A DNA stretch of 64,000 nt from DATAZK01 sp963731205 (GTDB lineage: Bacteria; Actinomycetota; Actinomycetes; Frankiales; Frankiaceae). Every line of letters starts with the position of its first letter. Within the stretch, counting starts at the first letter, position 1. The notes beneath the pieces are model-generated. The model made no database searches. It was given only the letters and a program-made list of their open reading frames with translations, and was not told the DNA's origin. The DNA lies in NCBI GenBank assembly GCA_963731205.1, contig CAVSUJ010000001.1:1116001-1180000 (forward strand), written 5' to 3'. Below, piece by piece: positions 8,683 to 16,796 of the stretch. The position numbers and the translations under genes were made by a program.

Positions 8683-9968
8683 ACCCGGCCGTCCCCGAGC
8701 CCCGCCGACCCGGCGATCTCGAAACCGACTGCTGCGCGCCGCGTCGCGGCCTCACCCGGCGCAGCATGCTGGCCGCCATGGGCGTGACCGCAGGGGCAGC
8801 AGCGGTCTCGCCACTCGCGTCACGCATCGCATTTGCGGCAGACGCGGCCTACACCGGCGATGTGCTCGTCGTGCTCTCGATGCACGGCGGCTGGGACACG
8901 CTGTCCATCGTCCCGCCGATCGGTGATCCGAACTACGCGAAGCTGCGGCCGAACATCGGCATCCCGTCGGGCCTCGCGGTGCCTGCCGGCGGAATCTTCG
9001 GCCTGCATCCGGCGCTGGCACCGCTGAAGCCGTTCTACGACAGCGGCAAGCTCGGGGTGGTCCATGCGGCGGGCCAGCCCAACGGGGTCCGCAGCCACTT
9101 CCAGGACGAAGCCGAACTCGAACGCGCCGCACCCGGGACGAGCGTCACCACCGGGTGGATCGACCGGGTGCTGGAACTGCGCACGCCGGGAACAGCTTTC
9201 CAAGCCGTCGAGATCGGTTCGAGCATGCTGCCGAACTCACTCATCGGTCCGGCAGCAAGCCTGGCGCTGCAGGACGTCTCCGACTTCTCCCTCGCCATCT
9301 GGTCGGGCTACCAGCCGGCGTTCAACACCGCCCTGGCCGGCATGCACTCCGGACTCGCCCATCCCGTCGCGAAGCAAGCCGATCTCACGCTTGACGCGCT
9401 GTCCACCGCGGCGAGCATGCAGACCGCCGGCTACACGCCCGCCTCGGGAGTCACCTATCCGACGAGCAATCTCGGCAAGGCGCTTCACGACCTTGCCTGG
9501 ATGATCAAGAGCAACATCGGGCTGCAGATCGCCTGCCTGGACTACGGGAACTGGGACATGCATGCCGACCTCGGCACACCCGGAGACACCTCGGGCTGGA
9601 TGCACCGCCAGCTCGCCGACGTCGCCGCGTGCCTGGTGGCGTTCGCCACCGACCTCGGACCCGCGCTGGCCAACGTCAACATCGTCACGCTGTCGGAGTT
9701 CGGACGACGGGCCGCGGAGAACGGCAGCGGCGGTGCCGACCACGGGCTCGGCCAGGCGGTGCTCGCGCTCGGCGGTGGGATCAACGGCGGTCAGGTGATC
9801 GGCCAGTGGCCGACGCTCGCTCCGGGGGCGCTGGCCGACGGCGACCTGGCCGTCACGACCGACTACCGCTCGATCCTGACCGAGGTGCTGACCAAGCGCT
9901 GCGGGCTGTCGGGGGCGGCGACCCTCTTCCCGGGATTCACCCCGGCGACGGTCGGAATCGCCAAATAG
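8679..9968 (+). CDS. DUF1501 Tat-exported protein
   Basis: The 429-residue protein begins at an ATG overlapping the DUF1800 stop (ATGA) and is paired with it, as is usual for this family. The N-terminus has a twin-arginine signal (LTRRSMLAAMGVTAGAAA) and a probable cleavage site around FAADA. The body shows the sulfatase/alkaline-phosphatase-like DUF1501 pattern: VVLSMHGGWDTLS, DYGNWDMHADLG and VTLSEFGRRAAENG with GGADHGLG. The motifs suggest metal-binding residues but no substrate is established for the family. Both proteins are likely exported and may act together at the cell surface. Confidence 0.9.
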   Translation: MNPAVPEPRRPGDLETDCCAPRRGLTRRSMLAAMGVTAGAAAVSPLASRIAFAADAAYTGDVLVVLSMHGGWDTLSIVPPIGDPNYAKLRPNIGIPSGLAVPAGGIFGLHPALAPLKPFYDSGKLGVVHAAGQPNGVRSHFQDEAELERAAPGTSVTTGWIDRVLELRTPGTAFQAVEIGSSMLPNSLIGPAASLALQDVSDFSLAIWSGYQPAFNTALAGMHSGLAHPVAKQADLTLDALSTAASMQTAGYTPASGVTYPTSNLGKALHDLAWMIKSNIGLQIACLDYGNWDMHADLGTPGDTSGWMHRQLADVAACLVAFATDLGPALANVNIVTLSEFGRRAAENGSGGADHGLGQAVLALGGGINGGQVIGQWPTLAPGALADGDLAVTTDYRSILTEVLTKRCGLSGAATLFPGFTPATVGIAK

Positions 9969-9990
9969 CGCAGCCGTTTTGGCAGTGCGG

Positions 9991-10392
9991 CTACTCGGCG
10001 GGCGGGCCGAAGCTCGCCCGCTCGACGACCGCGCGGGTGAGCCGCCCGACGCCGATGACGCGCTCCTGGCTGTCGTAGAGCCGGACCGCAAACGTCAGGC
10101 GCCTGCCCCGGACCGTCAGCAGGCTCGCCGTCGCGCGTATCGACTCACCGATCCCCATGGGCAGCAGATGCTCGATCTGCACCCGGACGCCGACGGTGGT
10201 GAGCTCGGGCTCGAGCAGATCGGCAAGCGCGTCGAGCGCCGCACATTCCAGCATTGCCAGCACTTTCGGGGTGGCGAGCACATCCAGATCACCGGTGCCG
10301 ACGGATCTGCAGGTGTCCTGCGGCCCGACCACTGCTGAGCAGGCGCCACTCAGCCCGGTCTCAAGGCCCGGCAGACGGGATGTGGTCGGCAT
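9991..10392 (-). CDS. FlK-like hotdog thioesterase
   Basis: This 133-residue protein resembles fluoroacetyl-CoA thioesterase FlK and related small hotdog thioesterases, which hydrolyse short acyl-CoAs. It contains the Thr-Glu-His pattern of that group: VGTGDLDVLATPKVLAMLE near the N-terminus and VQIEHLLPMGIGE for the histidine. The ATG at 10392 has a GAAGGA site upstream. The frame is open further upstream, but that part is the antisense of bsaP and is not protein-like. It lies head to head with bsaP, with 38 bp between starts. The substrate is unknown. Confidence 0.75.
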   Translation of the reverse strand: MPTTSRLPGLETGLSGACSAVVGPQDTCRSVGTGDLDVLATPKVLAMLECAALDALADLLEPELTTVGVRVQIEHLLPMGIGESIRATASLLTVRGRRLTFAVRLYDSQERVIGVGRLTRAVVERASFGPPAE

Positions 10393-10430
10393 TCCCCTAT
10401 CCTTCCTGACGTGGCCGAAAAGAACTGCGC

Positions 10431-10643
10431 ATGATTGCGGTGAGCGGCGCGTTCTGCACTCGCTGCGGAAAATCGCAGGAGGCGCACGGCGAGAGCGATC
10501 GCGCGGGCTGCGCGGCGGCCTTGAAGCTGGAGCCGGCTCGGTACTGCCCGCAGTGCGCGCGCCGGATGGTGGTGCAAGTGACCCCTGGCGGATGGAGCGC
10601 CCGCTGCTCACAGCACGGCGAGCTGGAGTCGATCCCAGGCTGA
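10431..10643 (+). CDS. bsaP: biotin synthase auxiliary protein BsaP
   Basis: This 70-residue Cys-rich protein has CTRC at residues 9-12, C27, CPQC at 39-42 and C59, with the conserved core RRMVVQVTPGGWSARC. This matches BsaP, the small protein that mycobacterial biotin synthases need to convert dethiobiotin to biotin; in mycobacteria it lies next to bioB. Here it is 3.5 kb downstream of bioB, separated by the DUF1800/DUF1501 pair and the thioesterase, but still in the biotin region. The Cys pairs suggest a metal or Fe-S site. The identification rests on motif recognition and context. Confidence 0.82.
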   Translation: MIAVSGAFCTRCGKSQEAHGESDRAGCAAALKLEPARYCPQCARRMVVQVTPGGWSARCSQHGELESIPG

Positions 10644-10666
10644 TTTCCCTTGCAGTTGCAGGGGTT

Positions 10667-11743
10667 CTACGCGACCAGACCCAGCCGGCGCAGCTCGACT
10701 TGCAGGTCGTGCGGTGACGTGCTGGCCGCCATCGCATCTTCGAGGGTGATGACCCCGTCGCGGATCAGCGTCACCAGGTGCTGATCGAAGGTCTGCATGC
10801 CGTAGTAGGCGCCTTCGCCGATCAGCGCGTTCAGGCCCGAGGTCTTGTCGGGGTCGGCGATCGCGTCGGCGATGCGACCGGTGTTGACCATGATCTCCAT
10901 CGTCACGCAGCGGCCGGCGTCGTCAGCCCGCGGAACCAGCCGCTGGCAGATCACGCCGCGCAGCGCGCCCGCGAGGGAAAGCCGGACCTGCTTCTGCTCG
11001 TGCGGCGGGAAGAAGTCGATGATGCGGTTGACCGTTTCCTGCGCGTCGGTGGTGTGCAGGGTCGACATGACGAAGTGGCCGGTTTCCGCGGCAGCGAGGG
11101 CGGCTTTCACCGTCTCCGCGTCACGCATCTCACCGACCAGGATGACGTCGGGGTCCTGGCGCATCGCGGCCCGCAGCGCCGTCGCGAAGTCCTCGGTGTC
11201 GACGCGCACCTCGCGCTGGTTGACCATCGACATCTTGTCGAAGTGCAGCACCTCGATGGGGTCCTCGATCGTGACGATGTGGACCTCGCGCGTGGAGTTG
11301 ATCTGGTCGACCATGCCGGCGAGCGTCGTGGTCTTGCCCGACCCGGTCGGCCCGGTCACCAGGACGAGTCCGCGGGGCTCCAGTGCCAGGGCGCTCAGCA
11401 CCTCGGGCAGGCCCAGCTCGGCCAGCGGGATCGCGCCGACGCTCACCCGCCGGAACACCAGACCTGCGGCACCGCGAGCCCGGAAGGCATTGACGCGGAA
11501 ACGACCGACGCCGCGTACCGAGTAGGCGAAGTCGGCCTCGTTGGTGTGCTGGAACTCCTGGACGAGGTCGTCGCGAAGCACCTCGCGCACCATCAGCTCC
11601 GTGTCGGACGCGGACAGGTCACGCGTCTGGAGTTTGCGTAGCCGGCCGTCGACCCGAACGCGCGGCGGCGACCCCACCTTGCAATGGAGGTCAGAACCAC
11701 CGCACTCCACGAGGGCGCGCAAAAAAGGCTCGACGGTGCTCAC
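10667..11743 (-). CDS. pilT: PilT-type twitching motility ATPase
   Basis: The 358 residues form a complete PilT/secretion ATPase: an N-terminal PAS-like domain (GGSDLHCKVG), Walker A GPTGSGKTTT, the Asp box TIEDPIEVLH, Walker B DPDVILVGEMRD and the His box MSTLHTTDA. PilT hexamers power retraction of type IV pili. The GTG at 11743 is the only plausible start. No pilin, PilB or PilC gene is nearby, so this is an orphan copy or part of a dispersed system. It converges with bsaP, with 23 bp between the stops. Confidence 0.92.
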   Translation of the reverse strand: MSTVEPFLRALVECGGSDLHCKVGSPPRVRVDGRLRKLQTRDLSASDTELMVREVLRDDLVQEFQHTNEADFAYSVRGVGRFRVNAFRARGAAGLVFRRVSVGAIPLAELGLPEVLSALALEPRGLVLVTGPTGSGKTTTLAGMVDQINSTREVHIVTIEDPIEVLHFDKMSMVNQREVRVDTEDFATALRAAMRQDPDVILVGEMRDAETVKAALAAAETGHFVMSTLHTTDAQETVNRIIDFFPPHEQKQVRLSLAGALRGVICQRLVPRADDAGRCVTMEIMVNTGRIADAIADPDKTSGLNALIGEGAYYGMQTFDQHLVTLIRDGVITLEDAMAASTSPHDLQVELRRLGLVA

Positions 11744-11826
11744 CTGAGATGTGTCGGCACGCAGGCCGCATCACCTGATGGTCCAGGAGAAGGATCCTGA
11801 AAGAAAGATGAAAACGACCGCACAAA

Positions 11827-12042
11827 TCAGTCGAGTCGGGCGATAAGGTCGCCTTCCTGGACGACGTCGCCCTCGCTGACGGCCAGCTCGGTCAGCGTGC
11901 CGCCCTCTTCGGCGAGCACCGGGATCTCCATCTTCATCGACTCCAGGATGACCAGCGTGTCGCCCGCGGCGACGGCGTCTCCCGCTGAGGCCACGACCTT
12001 CCAGACGTTAGCCACCATCTCCGCCCGGATTTCCTCGGCCAC
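11827..12042 (-). CDS. biotin/lipoyl-binding carrier protein (TB7.3-like)
   Basis: The whole 71-residue protein is one biotinyl domain. The biotin-accepting lysine lies in the motif ILESMKMEIPV, with the flanking half ELAVSEGDVVQEGDLIARLD. Length and sequence match the small biotinylated protein TB7.3 encoded beside pdtaS in mycobacteria. It lies 66 bp downstream of a biotin carboxylase on the same strand, so the two probably form a carboxylase half-system. No carboxyltransferase gene is in the window. Confidence 0.9.
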   Translation of the reverse strand: MAEEIRAEMVANVWKVVASAGDAVAAGDTLVILESMKMEIPVLAEEGGTLTELAVSEGDVVQEGDLIARLD

Positions 12043-12108
12043 TGCCGCTCCCGTCGTCTCACCGCGGCAGGCTTTGCTGCCGCTGGTCGGTCCTAGGTGC
12101 GCATCCTG

Positions 12109-13485
12109 TCACGGGCGCGTGCTCGGGCTCGGGCGCGGCGCGGTCATCGCACCCACCAGTCCCGTGTCGTACTCACCGCTCACAAACGCCGGCTCGGCCA
12201 GCAAGCGGGTGAAGAACGGCAGGTTGACCTTCGGGCCCTCGATCGCGTAGCCGTCCACCGCCGCGGCGGCGCGGGCCAGCAGCTCGGCCCGATCCGGCGC
12301 CCACACGCAGAGCTTGGCCAGCAGCGGGTCGTAGTGCGGGGTCACCACGTCGCCATCGGCGTAACCGGAATCGACGCGGATGCCCTCACCGGACGGCTCC
12401 TCGTAGCGCGTGATGGTCCCCGGCCCGGGCAGGAAACGCACCGGATCCTCGGCGTAGACGCGCATCTCGAGCGCGCAGCCCTGCGGGGTCGGCGGCTCCG
12501 CCCCGAAGGTGGGTTCGTCCCCCGCAGCGATGCGCAACTGCTCCTCGACGAGATCGATCCCGCAGGCCAGCTCGGTGACCGGATGCTCCACCTGAAGCCG
12601 GGTGTTCATCTCCAGGAAGACGAACTCCCCGGTCCCGTCCTCACCGGGCTGGACAAGGCATTCGACCGTCCCGGCGTTCACGTAGCCCACGGCAGCTCCG
12701 GCGCGCACCGCGGCGTCGAAGAGCTGAGCACGAAGCTCGGGGCCGACCGCCGGCGACGGCGTCTCCTCGGCGATCTTCTGGTGGCGACGCTGCACCGAGC
12801 AGTCCCGCTCGCCGAGCGCGACGATCCGGCCGTCGTTGAGCCCCAGGATCTGCACCTCCACGTGGCGGGCGCCCTGCAGGTAGCGCTCCAGCAGGATGTC
12901 GGCAGACCCGTAGAGCCGCTCGGCGCGACTCTGCGCGCCGGCGAAGGTCGAGCGCAGGGAGTCGTCGTCGAACACCGACCCCATCCCGACGCCGCCGCCG
13001 CCCGCGCTGGCCTTGACCATCAGCGGGTATCCGAGCCGCTGGGCGGCCGCCAGGGCTGCATCGACATCGGTGACAGGCAGGTCGGTGCCGGCGGCGACCG
13101 GGACGCCCGCGGCGGCCATGGTCCGCCGGGCGGCGATCTTGTCGGCCATCGCGGCCATGGCGGCCGGCGGCGGTCCGATCCAGACCAGCCCGGCGGCCTG
13201 CACCTGCTCGGCGAAGGTCGCCGACTCCGACAGGAACCCGTAGCAGGGGTGCACCGCCTGGGCGCCGGTGCGCTTGGCGGCCTCGATGAGCCGATCGCCG
13301 TCCAGATACGACTGGCGCGGGTCAGCCGGCCCGAGGAGCACCGCCTCGTCGGACTCGAGAACGAAAGGCAGCCCCGCGTCCGCCTCGCTGTAGGCGGCTA
13401 TCGAGCGCACCTCGAGTCGCCGCAACGTACGCATCACCCGCCGGGCGATCTCACCCCGGCCTGCCACCAACACGGTCTCGAACAC
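12109..13485 (-). CDS. acetyl/propionyl-CoA carboxylase-type biotin carboxylase
   Basis: This 458-residue ATP-grasp enzyme carboxylates protein-bound biotin. It shows the biotin carboxylase order: VLVAGRGEIARRV at the N-terminus, KASAGGGGVGM as the glycine-rich ATP loop, HVEVQILG, ERDCSVQRRHQK, EMNTRLQVEHPVTE and the C-terminal domain RVYAEDP. The usual family sequence is VANRGEIA, so the AGRGEIA here is slightly divergent. The GTG start at 13485 gives MFETVLVAG. The only biotin carrier in sight is the 71-residue protein just downstream. The acyl-CoA substrate is set by an absent carboxyltransferase and cannot be inferred. Confidence 0.9.
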   Translation of the reverse strand: MFETVLVAGRGEIARRVMRTLRRLEVRSIAAYSEADAGLPFVLESDEAVLLGPADPRQSYLDGDRLIEAAKRTGAQAVHPCYGFLSESATFAEQVQAAGLVWIGPPPAAMAAMADKIAARRTMAAAGVPVAAGTDLPVTDVDAALAAAQRLGYPLMVKASAGGGGVGMGSVFDDDSLRSTFAGAQSRAERLYGSADILLERYLQGARHVEVQILGLNDGRIVALGERDCSVQRRHQKIAEETPSPAVGPELRAQLFDAAVRAGAAVGYVNAGTVECLVQPGEDGTGEFVFLEMNTRLQVEHPVTELACGIDLVEEQLRIAAGDEPTFGAEPPTPQGCALEMRVYAEDPVRFLPGPGTITRYEEPSGEGIRVDSGYADGDVVTPHYDPLLAKLCVWAPDRAELLARAAAAVDGYAIEGPKVNLPFFTRLLAEPAFVSGEYDTGLVGAMTAPRPSPSTRP

Positions 13486-13504
13486 CGTTCGGACCCTATC
13501 GAGG

Positions 13505-14101
13505 TCAGCCGACGACGGTGGCTGCCCCCGGGGTGGCGCGCTCCGCGGCGCGGCGCTGCGAACGGTGGCGCCAGGGCGCGGTCAGTTTGCTCTCGCAGAC
13601 CGTGTGCACCAGCACGGCCACACCGACCAGCGCGATCACGTCTCCGATGCTGATGACGTTGCGAAAGGGCAGCCACGAGGGAGTGGCGACGACGTCCCCG
13701 AGAGGTGCCAGGACCGGATGCGCCAGTACGGCCGAGTTGTTGAAGTGCTTCTGGACGTCGGTCCCTGCCTCCGAAAGGGCGCGCGCAGATGCCGGAAGCG
13801 TCCCGTCGTTCAGGGCGATGACGACACCGTTCAGCAAACCGCCGAGCCCGATGATCAGCAGCCCGGGCAGCCGGCGGTTCCACCAGATGGCGATACCGAT
13901 GAGTCCGTACGAGCCCAGGTGCAGCCCGACCAGCACGGCGTGCGGCCAGCTCTGAAGCGGACCGGTGATGAGGATCTGGACTCCGAGCGCCGCCGCCACG
14001 AGCCAGGTGCCCCGCAGCCGGATCCGGGACAGGGCCATCAGCCTGCCACCCGCCAAGGGAACGGTCGCCAGCAGCACGACGGCGATGAAAGCCACGAACA
14101 T
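13505..14101 (-). CDS. DUF5317 family membrane protein
   Basis: The 198-residue protein has about five hydrophobic segments: residues 1-17, a second around 33-50, then LIGIAIWW, a long LLIIGLGGLLNGVVIAL segment, and IGDVIALVGVAVLVHTV near the end. It also carries the conserved NDGTLPASARAL and FRNVISIGDVIA motifs that I associate with DUF5317. The function is unknown. The ATG at 14101 overlaps the stop of the upstream GGDEF-EAL gene (ATGA), so the two are probably co-translated. The C-terminus is basic and cytoplasmic-looking. Confidence 0.78.
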   Translation of the reverse strand: MFVAFIAVVLLATVPLAGGRLMALSRIRLRGTWLVAAALGVQILITGPLQSWPHAVLVGLHLGSYGLIGIAIWWNRRLPGLLIIGLGGLLNGVVIALNDGTLPASARALSEAGTDVQKHFNNSAVLAHPVLAPLGDVVATPSWLPFRNVISIGDVIALVGVAVLVHTVCESKLTAPWRHRSQRRAAERATPGAATVVG

Positions 14102-16266
14102 CAGCCGGACACCTCCCGATCGACGAACATCGCTCCGGACATCTCGAGGGACGGCTCCAGGGACGGCTCCACTGACTCACGCGGACCCGGCAAGGCGGGC
14201 GCCACTGCACGTGTCCCCTGCCGGTGGCCCGCCGTCGCGGCGCGGTGCAGCAGCCCGTGCAGCGGCCGCATCCGCTCGATGACGCCGGGGACAGCGCCGG
14301 CCGGCGTCGGCCGCCCGATCAGATAGCCCTGCAGACGATCGCAGCCGAGCGCGACCAGTCGCTGCGCCGTCGGGAGGTCCTCGACGCCCTCGGCCACCAG
14401 CCGCAGGCCCAGATTGTGGCCCAGCTCGATCGTGCTCCGCACGATGGTGGCGTCGTTCGGCTCGTCGTCCAGCCGGGAGATGAAGCTCTTGTCGATCTTC
14501 AGCTCATGGACGTCCAGCCGCTGCAGGTACGCCAGCGACGAGTAACCGGTGCCGAAATCGTCGATGGACAGTTCCACCCCGAGCGCGCCCAGGCGGCGCA
14601 GGATGTCGGCGCTGCGCACCGGGTCGGTCATCAGCCGGCTCTCGGTCACTTCGAGGATCAGCCGCTCGGGTGCGATCCCGTACTTGCCCAGCAGCCGGCT
14701 CACCAGCTCCGGCAGCGCGAGGTCTCCGAGGTGACGGGCGGAAAGGTTGATGGCTGCGCCGATGACCAGGCCGTGCTTTTCCCAATCGGCCAGCTGGGCG
14801 AGCGTCTGCTCCATGACCCGGCGCGTCACCCGCTCGATGAGGGTGGTGCTCTCGGCCAGCGGGATGAAGACGTCAGGTGGCAGGTCCCCGAGCTCGGGGT
14901 GTGCCCAGCGCACCAGGCATTCCACCGTCGAAACCGTTCCGGTGTTGAGGTCCAACTGCGGCTGGTAGTACACCGTGACCTGGGTGTCGTCCGGGTCCTC
15001 CAAGGCGCGGCGCAGGTCGTTCTGCAGGCCGAGCCGGGCGACCGAATGGGTGTCGCAACCGGGGTCGTAGAGCGCGTACGTGCCCCGGGTGGCCTTGGCG
15101 CTGTACATCGCCACGTCGGCGCAGCGCAGCAGGCCTTCCACGGTGTCGCTGTGATCCGGGGAAAGCGCGATCCCGATGCTGCAATGGACGTCGACCCGTA
15201 CCCCGCCGGCGTGAAACGTCTGCCGCAACCCCTCACCGATGCGCTCGGCGAGATCCATCGCCTCCTGCGGCCCTTCGATGGAGCGCGCCAGCACGGCGAA
15301 CTCGTCCCCTCCCAGCCTGGCCACCAGGTCGAAGGCGCGCACGCTCGACGTGAGCCGGCCGGCCACCGCGACCAGCAGTTCGTCACCGACGGCGTGGCCG
15401 AGCGTGTCGTTGATCTCCTTGAAGTGATCCAGATCGATCAGCAGGATCGCGGCGGGCGACGTGCCGGACCCGATGGTGCGGGCGGCGGACGTCGTGAGCA
15501 TGGTGCGGTTGGCCAGTCCGGTCAGCGCGTCGCGCAACGCCTCCTGCTCCCGGCGCATGGCCAGGCTCGCGCTCCGGTAGAGCGCCGCCACCGGGACGAG
15601 CAGTACCGGAAGTGACCACGGGGTCCACGAGACCGTCTCGGCGACAATCGCACCCAGCGCGAGCAGCGGAGCCGAGGTGCTGACCTGCCAGCGCAGGTCC
15701 TGCGTCAGCACGGAGACGATGTTGACGTTGAGCTTCCAGGCGACCGCGACACCGGTGAGCCCGTTGTTGATCACGAGGAACGCGACGGCCGCGATGAGTG
15801 CCGGACCCAGCGCCGGCACCGGGAACTGCCCCGTCACGGGAGTCAAAGGCTGGCTGGTGAGCGCCGCATAGACGATGCGGGCGGCGATGAAGGCCAACGC
15901 GTACTGCGCCACATTGAAGGGCAAGCGGTTCAGTCGCCGGTGACGCACGATGCCGTCGACGATCAGCGCTACCGTCTGCGCGACCACGACGTAGAACACC
16001 GGGGCCAGCAGCAGGAGTGCGAAACCGAACGTGCTGGAGACGGTGATCTCGTCGCCGGCCTCCTCGCCGCGAGCCACCGGGATGGGCCACATCTCGCCGG
16101 CGATGAGGATGATCGAGAGCGTCAGAACGGTGGTGATCCCGCGGCGCCCCAGCCCAGATGCGCCGACGAGCGCCGCCTGATGGCCGACGATGAAGATGAT
16201 GGGCGCAGCGACGGCGGTGACCAGCCACAGATAGGCAGTCAGGCGATGACTGTCCTTGCCGTACAT
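14101..16266 (-). CDS. membrane-anchored GGDEF-EAL cyclic di-GMP protein
   Basis: The 721-residue protein has an N-terminal block of about seven hydrophobic segments (residues 1-235), then a GGDEF domain with canonical GGDEF at 319-323, then an EAL domain. EAL has ECL at 449-451 in place of EAL, but the catalytic pattern is otherwise kept: INLSARHL, LEVTESRL, DDFGTGYSS, ELKIDKSF and VAEGVE, ending with QGYLIGRP. It could therefore both make and degrade c-di-GMP. The membrane block may sense a signal. It is coupled by overlap to the DUF5317 gene. Confidence 0.92.
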   Translation of the reverse strand: MYGKDSHRLTAYLWLVTAVAAPIIFIVGHQAALVGASGLGRRGITTVLTLSIILIAGEMWPIPVARGEEAGDEITVSSTFGFALLLLAPVFYVVVAQTVALIVDGIVRHRRLNRLPFNVAQYALAFIAARIVYAALTSQPLTPVTGQFPVPALGPALIAAVAFLVINNGLTGVAVAWKLNVNIVSVLTQDLRWQVSTSAPLLALGAIVAETVSWTPWSLPVLLVPVAALYRSASLAMRREQEALRDALTGLANRTMLTTSAARTIGSGTSPAAILLIDLDHFKEINDTLGHAVGDELLVAVAGRLTSSVRAFDLVARLGGDEFAVLARSIEGPQEAMDLAERIGEGLRQTFHAGGVRVDVHCSIGIALSPDHSDTVEGLLRCADVAMYSAKATRGTYALYDPGCDTHSVARLGLQNDLRRALEDPDDTQVTVYYQPQLDLNTGTVSTVECLVRWAHPELGDLPPDVFIPLAESTTLIERVTRRVMEQTLAQLADWEKHGLVIGAAINLSARHLGDLALPELVSRLLGKYGIAPERLILEVTESRLMTDPVRSADILRRLGALGVELSIDDFGTGYSSLAYLQRLDVHELKIDKSFISRLDDEPNDATIVRSTIELGHNLGLRLVAEGVEDLPTAQRLVALGCDRLQGYLIGRPTPAGAVPGVIERMRPLHGLLHRAATAGHRQGTRAVAPALPGPRESVEPSLEPSLEMSGAMFVDREVSG

Positions 16267-16324
16267 GCGGGCCCCCAGCTCGGGAATGGCGGGCGGGGCG
16301 TCGTTGCCACCGCCGCCGTACAGG

Positions 16325-16360
16325 GCAAGTCCCGGCCTGCGAATGCAGACCGGGACTTGC
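16325..16360. terminator. strong hairpin between the GGDEF-EAL gene and the 32-residue gene
   Basis: An 11-bp perfect inverted repeat (GCAAGTCCCGG and CCGGGACTTGC) encloses one mismatch and a second 4-bp stem (CTGC/GCAG) around a GAAT tetraloop. It lies 52 bases downstream of the small minus-strand gene at 16413-16511 and upstream of the GGDEF-EAL gene. There is no T-run. It most likely ends the small-gene transcript, though a structured leader of the GGDEF-EAL mRNA is also possible. Confidence 0.6.
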
Positions 16361-16412
16361 TCGAGTCGTATAGCAGCCGTCTAGCAGACCTTGTGGCCGG
16401 CTCTCATGGTCG

Positions 16413-16511
16413 CTACCAGCCGAACTTCACGCCGGCGCCAACACCAGTGACCAGAGCGGCCACGGTGGCGGATGCCGCCAGGGCACTGGCGATTCGATAA
16501 ATACGGCGCAC
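16413..16511 (-). CDS. 32-residue hydrophobic peptide, unknown function
   Basis: A GTG at 16511 is preceded by AGGAGGT with a 4-5 base spacing, one of the best ribosome binding sites in the window. The frame encodes a basic start (MRRIYRIA) followed by a hydrophobic Ala/Val/Gly segment long enough for one membrane helix, ending in KFGW and TAG. A strong hairpin lies 52 bases downstream, so this has the form of a complete small gene. I do not recognise the family. It could be a small membrane peptide, or the translated part of a regulatory RNA. Confidence 0.55.
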   Translation of the reverse strand: MRRIYRIASALAASATVAALVTGVGAGVKFGW

Positions 16512-16706
16512 GTCGACCTCCTGATGCAGCCACCCCCCGCGGGTCGCTTGCCCCCTCTATCTCGGCCTTCGCTGAAATTTCTGTTGATCCATTTGACGTA
16601 ACTTTCGTTCGGCCAAACCGTGGACAGGCCCCTCGTATTGGGGGATATCGGGCGGCGCGGCGACGGCCGCGAACCATGAAGCCCCGCCGTCTGAGACACT
16701 GGCGGC

Positions 16707-16781
16707 ATGGCAAAGAAAGCGCGTCGGCGTCGGGCACGGGCAAAAAGCAAGGCCAACCACGGTAAGCGTCCCAACGCCTGA
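16707..16781 (+). CDS. 50S ribosomal protein bL37
   Basis: The frame from the ATG at 16707 encodes 24 residues, MAKKARRRRARAKS followed by KANHGKRPNA and TGA. The length, the highly basic composition and the invariant ending KANHGKRPNA match bL37, the small extra protein seen in mycobacterial 50S subunits. It binds rRNA. There is no clear Shine-Dalgarno sequence; the start is fixed by the family N-terminus MAK. The gene ends 15 bases before the galE GTG, so they may be co-transcribed. Confidence 0.88.
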   Translation: MAKKARRRRARAKSKANHGKRPNA

Positions 16782-16796
16782 GCCGATGCTTCCAGC

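Noticed and set aside
13478..13492. TCGAAC-ACC-GTTCGG near the start of the biotin carboxylase gene, resembling an SOS box
   Set aside because: The spacer is three rather than four bases and the right arm is imperfect, so it does not fit the LexA consensus.
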